From Bdellovibrio bacteriovorus (lineage in GTDB: Bacteria > Bdellovibrionota > Bdellovibrionia > Bdellovibrionales > Bdellovibrionaceae), in contig NZ_LUKD01000001.1 in NCBI RefSeq assembly GCF_001592745.1, positions 2,079,890 to 2,143,889 on the forward strand: DNA of 64,000 bases, read 5' to 3'. The position numbers and the translations under genes are program-made. The notes beneath the pieces were generated by a model. That model saw only the letters and a list, made by a program, of their open reading frames with translations. It did no database searches and was not told the origin of the DNA. This document shows, in pieces, positions 1 to 7,733 of this stretch (position 1 is its first letter; each line of letters opens with the position of its first letter).

Positions 1-3000
1 GGAGGAGTCTGGGAAAGTTATGTGGCATCAAAGGCCTGGGTCTTACCAACAGCCAATGCCACGAACACTGTTCGCATGAAACGCCGGGATACGGCTGGAA
101 ATGAGTCGAGCTGTACGTCCGACTCTATCGTTCATACGAGCTCGGTGCCTAGCTTGTCCTTAGCGTCACCGACGGCGGGTTCATATATCGGCTTGATGAA
201 CGCGGCCTCGTTCACGGTCTCTGGAGCCTGTTCAGAAGAAGGTATCGCAGTGACATTGACAGCGAATGGAGTCACGCAAACATCACCTCCGCTTTGTACA
301 GGAGGCTCTTGGACAAAAACTTTAAATCTTTCTTCAGGAACTTATGGGCAGGGCAATGTGACTGTCGTCGCCAACCACGCTCGTATGACGGGTGTCGCGG
401 CTCCCTCGGTAACAGTTGTTTTTGTTAAAGACACGGTAGCACCGACGGCAACGATGGCCATCAATAACGGTGATGCCTACACAAATAACTTAGCTGCGAC
501 GCTGAACCTTTCAATGGCGGGTGGTGCGACAGAAATGTACATTACCAACAACGCGCTTTGCCTGACTGGAGGCACTTGGGAGCCGTTTGCTGTTACGAAA
601 TCTTGGACGCTTCCTACAGCGAACGACAACAACTGGATTTACTATAAAGCTCGCGATGCGGCTGGTAACGAGACGAATTGTTTGTCGGATACGATTATCC
701 ACGACACCGTCATTCCTTCTCTCGCAGTTACCATGGCAGTTGGTACGTATATTAATGGTGTCAACCAAACGGCTTTCGAAATTACTGGGACTTGTTCTGA
801 ATACGGTCGACCGATCACTCTTTCTTTGGCAGGAGAACCAAGTATCACCGGAACAACAACATGTGCCGGCGGCTTTTGGTCAATGACAGTAAATGCTAGC
901 GGTATTGCAGATAATACTTCGTCGACCTATTCATTCAGTTTCGTTCATACTCGCCCGAGCGGAAATATGATAACGGCCTTTGGCCATTTCTATAAGGATA
1001 CGGTTCCTCCTGGCAATGCGACACTGACGAATGCTCCTTCCGGAACGAATGCAAATAGTGCCCTGAACGTGACGGTGGGTGGAGCGGGCGTGAATCTATT
1101 TAAATATTTCCTGATCCGTCCAGGAGAAACAAATTCGTGTTCGGCACCTACGAGCTACTTGGGAAGCGATAACTTCCTGTCTTCGACGATTTCAGACCGA
1201 ATCCTGGTGAATGGTGATTACAAACTTTGTGTTTGGGGTCGCGATACAGCGGGTAATTGGTCTCCGGCACATACGGAAGCTTCATGGACTCGGGATGCTT
1301 TGACCGCCGTGATTACAGGAGCGCCCACAGGAGTTTCATCAGCAACTTCTGTCAATATCACGGTTTCAGGAACAAGCGTTACGCAGTATAAGAAGGCATT
1401 TATCACATCAGGCACTTGTGCGACGGCGACTTACAGTGGGCAAGTTCCAGTGGGAACTGCGATCACTGACAATATCAGTGCGATTCCGAATGGTCCTGTC
1501 ACTTTATGTGTGATTGGTTCAGATACTTTCGGTACTTGGCAGTCAGAAACGGCGGCGACAGAAGTTACTTGGATTAAAGATGCTATTTCAACAGTGCAGA
1601 TTACTTCTGCCTCGCAGAATAGAGTGAACGAAGGTGACAGCGGCCAAAATATCACCTTCACCATCAATCCTGTTAAAAACTATGACGTCATCGTTTACTA
1701 CAAAGTTACTGGAGATGCGTTAAATTCAACTCATCATAATTTGAGTTCGGGTTCCGTGACGATTCCTGCGAATACGGCTTCAGCTACAATCACGGCGAAC
1801 TTTCCAGACAATGCACTCGTAGAAGGCGAAAAAGTTCTGAACGTGCACATCACTCGTACTTCGACGATTGCGGCAATCCTTGGTATTAACTATCAAGCAC
1901 AGTACTTCATTGCGGATGATGAAAAGAATTTGAAAGTGACGGCGGTTGCACTGAACCAAAGACACTCTTGCGCGATTTTATCGGATGGATTTATTCGTTG
2001 TTGGGGATACAACTCCTCTCAGGCCCTAGGGACGGGAGACGGCAATTTCCGAGACAGAGCCGCCCTTGTCACTGTTGCTGGGAATCCTACATTCGCTAGT
2101 ATCTCTACAGGACACGAACATACTTGCGCTATAACGACGTCGGGTGTGCTGTATTGCTGGGGAACTAACACGGTCAAACAGCTTGGCGACGGCACTAGTA
2201 CGAATCGTTCAAGTCCTGTAATAGCAGACTCTCCCAATCTGTATTTGATGATAAGCACAGGCAATCGACATACGTGTGGTATTACTATCAACAACAAACT
2301 TCGTTGCTGGGGCTCAAATAGCTACGGCGAAATCGGAAAAGGCACGACGAGCCCTATACCTTCAGACCCTGTCGAAGTTGATGGAGCTACAGACTATAAA
2401 TATGTATCCGTGGGTGCCGATGGTTCCTGCGCAGTGACTTCCACTCATAAATTGCGTTGCTGGGGAAATAACGGAAATGGCGCATTACCAACGGGTGGCA
2501 GCTTCAATACCCCGCAAGATGTCGACTCCACCACGGATTATTCCATGGTGGCGGTCGGATCGTCACACTCGTGCGCAGTGACTATGACGGGCCAATTGAA
2601 ATGTTGGGGTGGCGCTAATTCATGGGGGCAGATTGGCGACGGTACAAATATAGCAAAATCTAGTCCTACCAACGTGGATTCTTCTGAAACTTTCGTCTCT
2701 GTTGCTGTGAATACGGATACAAATGCGACTTCGCGTGGAACAACGTGTGCGCTCACCACAGGAAAAGTCCTATATTGCTTCGGATTTAATGATGCTGGTC
2801 AGGTCGCTGATGGAACTTCAGGGAATTCTCGCAGGTCACCGACTCTTAGTGACGGCGGAATGTTGTATGATAAAATTGCTTTGGGCGCGGGGCGTGTCTG
2901 CGGAATTCCAACGTCAGGCTATTTACGCTGCTGGGGAAATTTTGGTTTCGATTCCGGTGCCAGTCAGCAGTACAACTCCTTCGGTGCGGGTCACAACATC

Positions 3001-4164
3001 GGCTTCTTCTCTCGTTGGGGAGAATTTTTCAAAGACTTTAACTTTGATACCGTGTCCTTCGGAGGAGGCGGGCATCATGATACGGTTGCCTGCGGTATCA
3101 GCAATAAAAAACTTTATTGTTGGGGTACTACCGAGGTGATGGGTGATGGAACAACAGCCACGGTACGTCGACCGGCGCCAGTTTTAATTGATGCAGATAC
3201 AAATTACGTTCAGGTGGCTTCTCGTCATAGCTCTGACCATTGTGCCATTACGGAAAGTGGCGATTTGAAATGTTGGGGTCGAAATCATTATGGTGAACTT
3301 GGTTCCTCTTCGGTGCCATCAACTGGCTCCGCTCCGCGAGTGAACGTCCCAACACTGGTAGATCCTGGCTACAAATATGTTCATGTCAGTATGGAAAACC
3401 ATGGAACTTGCGGAGTCACGACAACCGGAGATTTACGTTGCGCCGGTTTTAACGGCTCGGGACAACTAGGTGATGGAACGATTACCGCTGTAGCGGCGTT
3501 CAAAACTATCGATGCGCCTACGAAATATAAAACAGTGGAACGCGGCTTTAATCATACTTGCGGCATCACTACGACGGGCATGTTGAAATGCTGGGGTACT
3601 AACACCAACGGACACTTAGGAATTGGCAATACAACAAACAATCCTAATCCGACAGAAGTGGATCCGGGAGTCACTTATAAATCAATCTCATTGGGTTCTA
3701 CCTACACTTGCGGTGTAACGACGGCTGGCAAGCTGAAGTGTTGGGGCGGCAGTGGAGACGTCGGGAACGGAAGTTCTGGAAACGTAGTGAATCCTTATCT
3801 GATTGATGGAGCTAATGACTATTTATCCGTCTATTCAGGCGCGGATTTTGCGTGCGGAATCTTAACTAGCAACGCGGTTAAATGCTGGTCTGTGCATATG
3901 CCCACCGTCGGTTTGGCACAACCTCCCTTTGGTAATACCGTGCTCAACCAACTTAATGCTACGCTCATTGATTCTGGGATGGGCTATTCTAAAATTCTCA
4001 CAGCCGGTGATATGTTCTGTGGACTAACTCTTGGAAAACAGTACCGCTGTCATGGTTTCGTCGAAGGCGCTGTGGGCGGTGATGTTGATACATCTGTCTC
4101 AGTATCCAACGTAAATTCAAACTTCGTTTATCAGCCTATCTATTTGCACAAAATGTTCTACTAA
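1..4164 (+). CDS. Giant exported repeat protein: Ig-like repeats, Calx-beta-like domain, 14 RCC1 blades (5' partial)
   Basis: The reading frame is open to the first base of the window and already in repeat sequence, so the N-terminus and signal peptide lie upstream. Bases 1-1590 encode about five bacterial Ig-like repeats marked by recurring D-x-A-G-N and W-x-L-P-T-A-N segments. Bases about 1591-1862 match a Calx-beta domain (VNEGDSGQNITFTI, then VEGEKVLNVHI). From about 1940 to 4110 there are 14 RCC1-type blades of the pattern C-(A/G)-I-T-x5-L-x-C-W-G, each with a Cys pair that could form a disulfide outside the cytoplasm. Fourteen blades fit two seven-bladed propellers. The protein is probably a cell-surface or secreted adhesion or recognition protein; no catalytic motif is seen. 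It ends at a bidirectional terminator. Repeat identity is clear, function is inferred. Confidence 0.85.
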   Translation, partial: GGVWESYVASKAWVLPTANATNTVRMKRRDTAGNESSCTSDSIVHTSSVPSLSLASPTAGSYIGLMNAASFTVSGACSEEGIAVTLTANGVTQTSPPLCTGGSWTKTLNLSSGTYGQGNVTVVANHARMTGVAAPSVTVVFVKDTVAPTATMAINNGDAYTNNLAATLNLSMAGGATEMYITNNALCLTGGTWEPFAVTKSWTLPTANDNNWIYYKARDAAGNETNCLSDTIIHDTVIPSLAVTMAVGTYINGVNQTAFEITGTCSEYGRPITLSLAGEPSITGTTTCAGGFWSMTVNASGIADNTSSTYSFSFVHTRPSGNMITAFGHFYKDTVPPGNATLTNAPSGTNANSALNVTVGGAGVNLFKYFLIRPGETNSCSAPTSYLGSDNFLSSTISDRILVNGDYKLCVWGRDTAGNWSPAHTEASWTRDALTAVITGAPTGVSSATSVNITVSGTSVTQYKKAFITSGTCATATYSGQVPVGTAITDNISAIPNGPVTLCVIGSDTFGTWQSETAATEVTWIKDAISTVQITSASQNRVNEGDSGQNITFTINPVKNYDVIVYYKVTGDALNSTHHNLSSGSVTIPANTASATITANFPDNALVEGEKVLNVHITRTSTIAAILGINYQAQYFIADDEKNLKVTAVALNQRHSCAILSDGFIRCWGYNSSQALGTGDGNFRDRAALVTVAGNPTFASISTGHEHTCAITTSGVLYCWGTNTVKQLGDGTSTNRSSPVIADSPNLYLMISTGNRHTCGITINNKLRCWGSNSYGEIGKGTTSPIPSDPVEVDGATDYKYVSVGADGSCAVTSTHKLRCWGNNGNGALPTGGSFNTPQDVDSTTDYSMVAVGSSHSCAVTMTGQLKCWGGANSWGQIGDGTNIAKSSPTNVDSSETFVSVAVNTDTNATSRGTTCALTTGKVLYCFGFNDAGQVADGTSGNSRRSPTLSDGGMLYDKIALGAGRVCGIPTSGYLRCWGNFGFDSGASQQYNSFGAGHNIGFFSRWGEFFKDFNFDTVSFGGGGHHDTVACGISNKKLYCWGTTEVMGDGTTATVRRPAPVLIDADTNYVQVASRHSSDHCAITESGDLKCWGRNHYGELGSSSVPSTGSAPRVNVPTLVDPGYKYVHVSMENHGTCGVTTTGDLRCAGFNGSGQLGDGTITAVAAFKTIDAPTKYKTVERGFNHTCGITTTGMLKCWGTNTNGHLGIGNTTNNPNPTEVDPGVTYKSISLGSTYTCGVTTAGKLKCWGGSGDVGNGSSGNVVNPYLIDGANDYLSVYSGADFACGILTSNAVKCWSVHMPTVGLAQPPFGNTVLNQLNATLIDSGMGYSKILTAGDMFCGLTLGKQYRCHGFVEGAVGGDVDTSVSVSNVNSNFVYQPIYLHKMFY

Positions 4165-4167
4165 AAG

Positions 4168-4195
4168 AAAAGAGCGACCTCTCAGCCGCTCTTTT
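4168..4195. terminator. Bidirectional intrinsic terminator
   Basis: AAAAGAGCG (4168-4176) pairs perfectly with CGCTCTTTT (4187-4195) around a 10-nt loop. It has a T-run for the plus-strand repeat protein and an A-run that serves the minus-strand gene ending at 4207. Confidence 0.85.
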
Positions 4196-4206
4196 ATCAA
4201 TGCTAC

Positions 4207-4509
4207 TTAATTACATTTATTAACGTCAGCAGTTCCTGAACACTCTTCTTTGCAGCGGTAAAGAGTTTCATTGCGATTTTGATCGCACTTAATATTTCCA
4301 ATAGCAACTGCACATGAGGCTGCATCCATTCCCGATCCGGGAGGACAAACATCAGTCGCGATACTTCGGCAATCCGGAGTCGAAGCCATATAGCGAAGAA
4401 CAAAATCACAGCGTTCACGTGACGTCTTGAAAAAATCAGGCACTTTCACTTGAGCCAACGCAGAACCAGCAACAACCATCAATCCCACAAACAAAACAGA
4501 AATTTTCAT
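4207..4509 (-). CDS. Small secreted Cys-rich protein
   Basis: A 100-residue protein with a clean signal peptide (MKISVLFVGLMVVAGSALA, probable cut after ALA near residue 19). The mature part of about 80 residues holds eight cysteines, including a C-x3-C pair near the C-terminus, so it is probably disulfide-bonded in the periplasm or outside the cell. I do not recognise the family. A purine-rich AAGGAGCTTC-type ribosome site lies just upstream of the start, and it shares the bidirectional terminator with the convergent giant repeat protein. Small exported proteins of this kind recur in this window (24137, 29514, 62271). No function is assigned. Confidence 0.75.
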   Translation of the reverse strand: MKISVLFVGLMVVAGSALAQVKVPDFFKTSRERCDFVLRYMASTPDCRSIATDVCPPGSGMDAASCAVAIGNIKCDQNRNETLYRCKEECSGTADVNKCN

Positions 4510-4620
4510 AGAAGCTCCTTAAGTCACTTCTTAAAAAGTAACGAATCAAAGGGAACAAAACAAATCATCTTTAGTCGATTAAAAATAAGAAAATCGATTG
4601 GACCCCAAAAACCAGGAGCA

Positions 4621-4800
4621 CAAAAAAAACAAGCGACCCCGAAGGGGAGCGAAAAGAATCCCTCTTAGATCGGAGGATGGCCCCGCGAGGTTGTGCCCGC
4701 GGTAAAACGATCCCGTGGATCGTTTTATTGCGGAGCATGGAGGAAGGTGAGCCGCGAAGGCGGTTCACCGCCCGAGAGGCCCGAAGCGGTGGCCCCGAAA
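4621..4800. other. GC-rich cluster of hairpins next to tRNA-Leu, possible structured RNA
   Basis: This non-coding stretch is much richer in GC than its surroundings. It contains CCCC-GAA-GGGG (about 4636-4646), CCGCG/CGCGG (4683-4702), AAAACGATCC-CGT-GGATCGTTTT (4704-4726, perfect) and a 10-bp stem with a GAAG loop (4746-4769). A competing CACCGC/GCGGTG pairing (about 4766-4791) would exclude the last stem. CCCCGCGAGG (4681-4690) repeats the 3' end of the neighbouring tRNA (4844-4853). Read on the minus strand, CCCC-TTC-GGGG is followed by a long T-run at 4621-4628, like a terminator. The rest of the gap (4510-4620) is A-rich, with no gene seen. The role is unknown: processed tRNA trailer, small RNA or repeat element. 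Confidence 0.5.
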
Positions 4801-4802
4801 AT

Positions 4803-4830
4803 AAAAAAACCAACCCTCTGGGTTGGTTTT
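4803..4830 (-). terminator. Terminator after tRNA-Leu
   Basis: AACCAACCC (4808-4816) and GGGTTGGTT (4820-4828) form a perfect 9-bp stem with a 3-nt loop. On the minus strand it is followed by seven T, just downstream of the tRNA gene. Confidence 0.85.
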
Positions 4831-4838
4831 CTTATTTT

Positions 4839-4921
4839 TGGTGCCCCGCGAGGGACTTGAACCCCCACGCTTGCGCACTAGATCCTAAGTCTAGCGTGTC
4901 TGCCAATTTCACCAGCGGGGC
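4839..4921 (-). tRNA. tRNA-Leu (anticodon UAG)
   Basis: On the minus strand GCCCCGC (4921-4915) pairs with GCGGGGC (4849-4843) as the 7-bp acceptor stem, followed by discriminator A and an encoded CCA (4841-4839). The anticodon stem-loop is TAGA-CTTAGGA-TCTA with anticodon TAG. A short variable arm (TGCGCAAGCG) and a T-arm with GGTTCAAGTCC follow. The extra variable stem and the UAG anticodon make this a leucine tRNA. A terminator follows directly. Confidence 0.95.
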
Positions 4922-4975
4922 AACACCGTAATTTGAAACAAAGAGATAGCGCATTTCCGCGCTATCTTGCAAGAA

Positions 4976-5365
4976 CTATTTCTCGCTGATCAATTTTTTG
5001 TAGTCAGGAGCTCTCATAAGGTTTGCTAGTTCTTTTTCAGTATCCATTTCGATACGAACCAACCAGCCTTCGTTCACTGGATCGTCATTCAAAACTGACG
5101 GATCATCAGATAAAGCCGTGTTAACTTCGATTACAGTGCCTGAAACAGGGGCATAAAGGTCGCTGACAGCCTTAACGGACTCGATAACGCCGAAAGTTTG
5201 ACCTTGAGTGATTTTTTGACCTTCTTCTGGAAGCTCAACGTAAACCACTTCACCCAATTGGTCTTGAGCGAATTCAGTGATACCGACAGTCACGATGTTC
5301 TCGTCAACTTGAGCCCACTCGTGTTCTTTTGTGTAATAGTAGTCTTCAGGGATGTGAAATGCCAT
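4976..5365 (-). CDS. gcvH: Glycine cleavage system H protein
   Basis: H protein carries the aminomethyl group on a lipoyl arm between the P, T and L proteins of the glycine cleavage complex in the cytoplasm. The product is 129 residues, the usual size. The lipoyl-lysine site is Lys65 in VIESVKAVSDLYAP, and YYTKEHEW near the N-terminus is typical of the family. The start at 5365 is chosen over an in-frame codon further upstream because AAGGAG sits at the right distance; this ribosome site overlaps the stop codon of gcvT, so the two genes are translationally coupled. gcvP is about 9 kb away rather than adjacent. Confidence 0.95.
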   Translation of the reverse strand: MAFHIPEDYYYTKEHEWAQVDENIVTVGITEFAQDQLGEVVYVELPEEGQKITQGQTFGVIESVKAVSDLYAPVSGTVIEVNTALSDDPSVLNDDPVNEGWLVRIEMDTEKELANLMRAPDYKKLISEK

Positions 5366-5375
5366 TTTCGGCTCC

Positions 5376-6458
5376 TTATTTCTGAACAAAAGGTGTCTTA
5401 CAAACCACCGCTTTAGTTTTACGGCCGCGAATATCTAGAAGAAACTCAGTTCCTTCTTTTGCAAAAGCTACGTCGATGTAGGCGATACCGATAGGTTCAT
5501 CCAAAGTCGGAGAATGTGTACCACTAGTTACCTTGCCGATTTCTTTGTTGTCAAAAGAAAATAGGCTGTAACCCTGACGAGGGATGCCCTTCTCAAGCAT
5601 CTTAAATCCCACAAGATTTCTTTGTAGGCCGGCCTCTTTTTTACCCACGATAATCGCTTTGCCGATAAAGTCTTTTTTAGCTGGCTTAATAACCCAGCCT
5701 AAACCCGCCTCGTATGGATTCGTCGTGTCATCAATCTCATGACCATACAAAGAGTACTTCATTTCAGTACGAAGAGTGTCACGAGCACCCAAACCAATAG
5801 GTTGAGCTCCCAAGTCTTTACCTTCATTCAAAAGATGATTCCAAAGGGCGCCTGTGCCTGCCGCTTCAACAAAAACCTCGCAGCCTTTTTCACCCGTGTA
5901 GCCCGTTGTTGCGACCATGATTTTGAAATTTTGGAATTGGCCGGATTTCAAAGTGAAAGGCTTCATTTCACTGACTTTAAATCCGAAAACGCGATCGCAA
6001 AGCTCCAAAGCTTTTGGACCTTGAATCGCGATCTGACCCCACATATCGCTTTCATCAGTGATGTCAGCGCCTTTATTATTCTTCGTCATCCAAGCGAAGT
6101 CTTTGTCTTTGTTGGAGGCATTTACACAGACCAAGTAATCTTCGTTTTTCTTCAAGCAATAAACGATAATGTCATCAACCAAGCCGCCTTGATCATTCGG
6201 AAGAAGAGAATATTGCGCTTCTCCGTCATTCAATTTTGCGACATCATTCGTTGTCAGCCACTCGAGAGTTTCTAAAGCTTTCGGTCCCTTCACGCGAACT
6301 TCGCCCATGTGAGACACATCGAAAAGACCTACGTTCTTACGAACATTGTCGTGCTCTTCACGAAGGCCAGAATATTGAACAGGCATATACCAGCCTGCGA
6401 AGTCGACCATACGGCCGCCCGAATTTACGTGGATATCTGCTAATGGAGTCTTTTTCAT
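5376..6458 (-). CDS. gcvT: Aminomethyltransferase (glycine cleavage T protein)
   Basis: T protein moves the one-carbon unit from the H-protein lipoyl arm to tetrahydrofolate, releasing ammonia. It has 360 residues, standard length. The N-terminus (RMVDFAGWYMPVQYSG, then VGLFDVSHMGE) and the C-terminal GTHSPTLDEPIGIAYI are family hallmarks. It is the first gene of a gcvT-gcvH pair. The start lies only 36 bases from the divergent methyltransferase gene at 6495, so at least one promoter must overlap coding sequence. No glycine riboswitch is visible in that small space. Confidence 0.95.
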   Translation of the reverse strand: MKKTPLADIHVNSGGRMVDFAGWYMPVQYSGLREEHDNVRKNVGLFDVSHMGEVRVKGPKALETLEWLTTNDVAKLNDGEAQYSLLPNDQGGLVDDIIVYCLKKNEDYLVCVNASNKDKDFAWMTKNNKGADITDESDMWGQIAIQGPKALELCDRVFGFKVSEMKPFTLKSGQFQNFKIMVATTGYTGEKGCEVFVEAAGTGALWNHLLNEGKDLGAQPIGLGARDTLRTEMKYSLYGHEIDDTTNPYEAGLGWVIKPAKKDFIGKAIIVGKKEAGLQRNLVGFKMLEKGIPRQGYSLFSFDNKEIGKVTSGTHSPTLDEPIGIAYIDVAFAKEGTEFLLDIRGRKTKAVVCKTPFVQK

Positions 6459-6494
6459 AGCCCGGGAGTTTCCTTTTCCCTTGGCAGACAGTCA

Positions 6495-7034
6495 ATGATA
6501 TCTAGAGCGTCGATGTACAAATTGCCTCTCCGCATGCAGCTTATTTTTGATCAGCTTCTTCCTGGACAACCTGTCTGGGACTTTTGCTGCGATCACGGCA
6601 TTTTGGGAATCAGCGCCTATCGCAGCGGATTGTTTCCGGAAGTCTATTTCGTTGATCAAGTCGCACATATCATGGATCAATTGCGCGCTCGCTTCAGTGA
6701 AAAGCATTTTGACGAGCTGTCTACGAGCCGGGCTGAGTTCTTTACTTCCGCAGGTGAGGACTTAGACACGGTGCTTAAAGGCAATGTGGTCATAGCTGGC
6801 GTCGGCACGCACACTATTTTTAAAATCTTGAACTCACTTCATCAGAAAGATCTTTTGCAAGCGCAGCGAGTGATTCTGTGTCCGCAAAATTACGAAGATA
6901 AATTGATTGGTTTTCTCTCCGAAATCCCGAATTTTCAGTACGAATTCTGTAATGAACATTACGAATTTGTCGAACGCGGACGCGCCCGTAAACTGTTGAT
7001 TTTACATAAAAAATCCGTAATGGAGTCCGTGTAA
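6495..7034 (+). CDS. TrmK-like SAM-dependent methyltransferase, short form
   Basis: The SAM-binding motif I is seen as DFCCDHGILGI (residues 29-39), close to the D-x-G-x-D-H-G-x-L-x-I signature of TrmK, which makes N1-methyladenosine at position 22 of tRNA. Later segments (NVVIAGVGTHTIFKIL and VILCPQNYEDKLIGFL) fit the catalytic core of the same family. At 179 residues it is shorter than TrmK (about 225-240), lacking most of the C-terminal helical part. No strong ribosome site is seen; ATG codons at 6495, 6513 and 6534 are all possible starts. It is divergent from gcvT and followed within 100 bases by an HTH gene. The methyltransferase fold is fairly sure; the tRNA target is inferred. Confidence 0.7.
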   Translation: MISRASMYKLPLRMQLIFDQLLPGQPVWDFCCDHGILGISAYRSGLFPEVYFVDQVAHIMDQLRARFSEKHFDELSTSRAEFFTSAGEDLDTVLKGNVVIAGVGTHTIFKILNSLHQKDLLQAQRVILCPQNYEDKLIGFLSEIPNFQYEFCNEHYEFVERGRARKLLILHKKSVMESV

Positions 7035-7063
7035 TTGACGCAGCCGGAATGGCTTTATTAAAT
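7035..7063 (+). promoter_or_regulatory. Candidate sigma-70-type promoter
   Basis: TTGACG (7035-7040) and TTAAAT (7058-7063) are separated by exactly 17 bases, directly after the stop of the TrmK-like gene and about 60 bases before the likely start of the HTH gene. Transcription would start near 7070 and give a leader of about 55 nt containing CCTGCA/TGCAGG, an inverted repeat that spans the start codon. Confidence 0.45.
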
Positions 7064-7123
7064 GTCTGTAAGGCTGTGAACAACTTATTGATTATTAGGA
7101 GTCCTGCACATAATTGTGTCCTC

Positions 7124-7600
7124 ATGCAGGACGTAAATAAAAACTCGGATTTCCGACAATTCTTAGAAGATGAACTGGCTCGCCGTAGCCAAAACTATCC
7201 TCGTTACTCTCTCCGCGCGTTCGCGCGCCATTTGGAAGTGGACTCGTCATTCTTGTCCAAAATTCTAAATGGAAAAAGAACAGTAACTATCAGAACAATT
7301 CGCATGTTCGGGGAGCGTTTAAACCTTACTCCAGACGAGCTTCAACGTTTTGGTGAAGTTTCTCGTGAAAAGAAGATGAAGCGCAAGCTTGAGCGTCTTC
7401 TGGAGAAAATGCCTACTGAAGAGCGTGAGCAATCAACAATCTCTATCACTGTTGATGAAAACCGCTTGCCAGAAGCAAAAGAGAAAATCAAAAACTTCCG
7501 CAAAGAACTTGCTCAGTTTCTTGATGCGGGCGTAGCGCAAGGAAAGACATATCAAATTTCCGTATCGCTATTTCCTGTTTCAGGATTCAGCAACGACTAA
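7124..7600 (+). CDS. Short TIGR02147-like HTH regulator
   Basis: The N-terminal part, DFRQFLEDELARRSQNYPRY followed by SLRAFARHLEVDSSFLSKILNGKRTV, matches the N-terminal helix-turn-helix region of the TIGR02147 family, a regulator group common in Bdellovibrio. The last residues (TYQISVSLFPVS) resemble the end of that family. Full members are about 260-280 residues; this one is 158 from 7124, so most of the middle domain is missing. The frame opens at 7049, but that start would lie inside the candidate promoter, so 7124 is preferred although its ribosome site is poor. It is probably a cytoplasmic DNA-binding protein with unknown target. A strong terminator follows. Confidence 0.65.
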   Translation: MQDVNKNSDFRQFLEDELARRSQNYPRYSLRAFARHLEVDSSFLSKILNGKRTVTIRTIRMFGERLNLTPDELQRFGEVSREKKMKRKLERLLEKMPTEEREQSTISITVDENRLPEAKEKIKNFRKELAQFLDAGVAQGKTYQISVSLFPVSGFSND

Positions 7601-7646
7601 TTGCTTTCATCTTCAACCCTTAACAATTTAAAACACGACTTTAAAA

Positions 7647-7677
7647 AACACCGGCTCACGACACCGGTGTTTTTTTA
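7647..7677 (+). terminator. Intrinsic terminator
   Basis: AACACCGG (7647-7654) pairs with CCGGTGTT (7664-7671), followed by a run of T. It separates the HTH gene from the protease gene. Confidence 0.9.
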
Positions 7678-7733
7678 TTTTGACCTCTATACAAAAATTC
7701 TCAAGGCTTAGATATACTTTAAGGTGGTCGGCA

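Noticed and set aside
6459-6494. Glycine riboswitch before gcvT, or before gcvP (17161-17261)
   Set aside because: Only 36 bases separate gcvT from the divergent gene, and the gcvP leader lacks the tandem aptamer pattern.
7680-7733. Longer N-terminus of the astacin-type protease
   Set aside because: The earlier TTG lies in the T-run of the preceding terminator and has no ribosome site.
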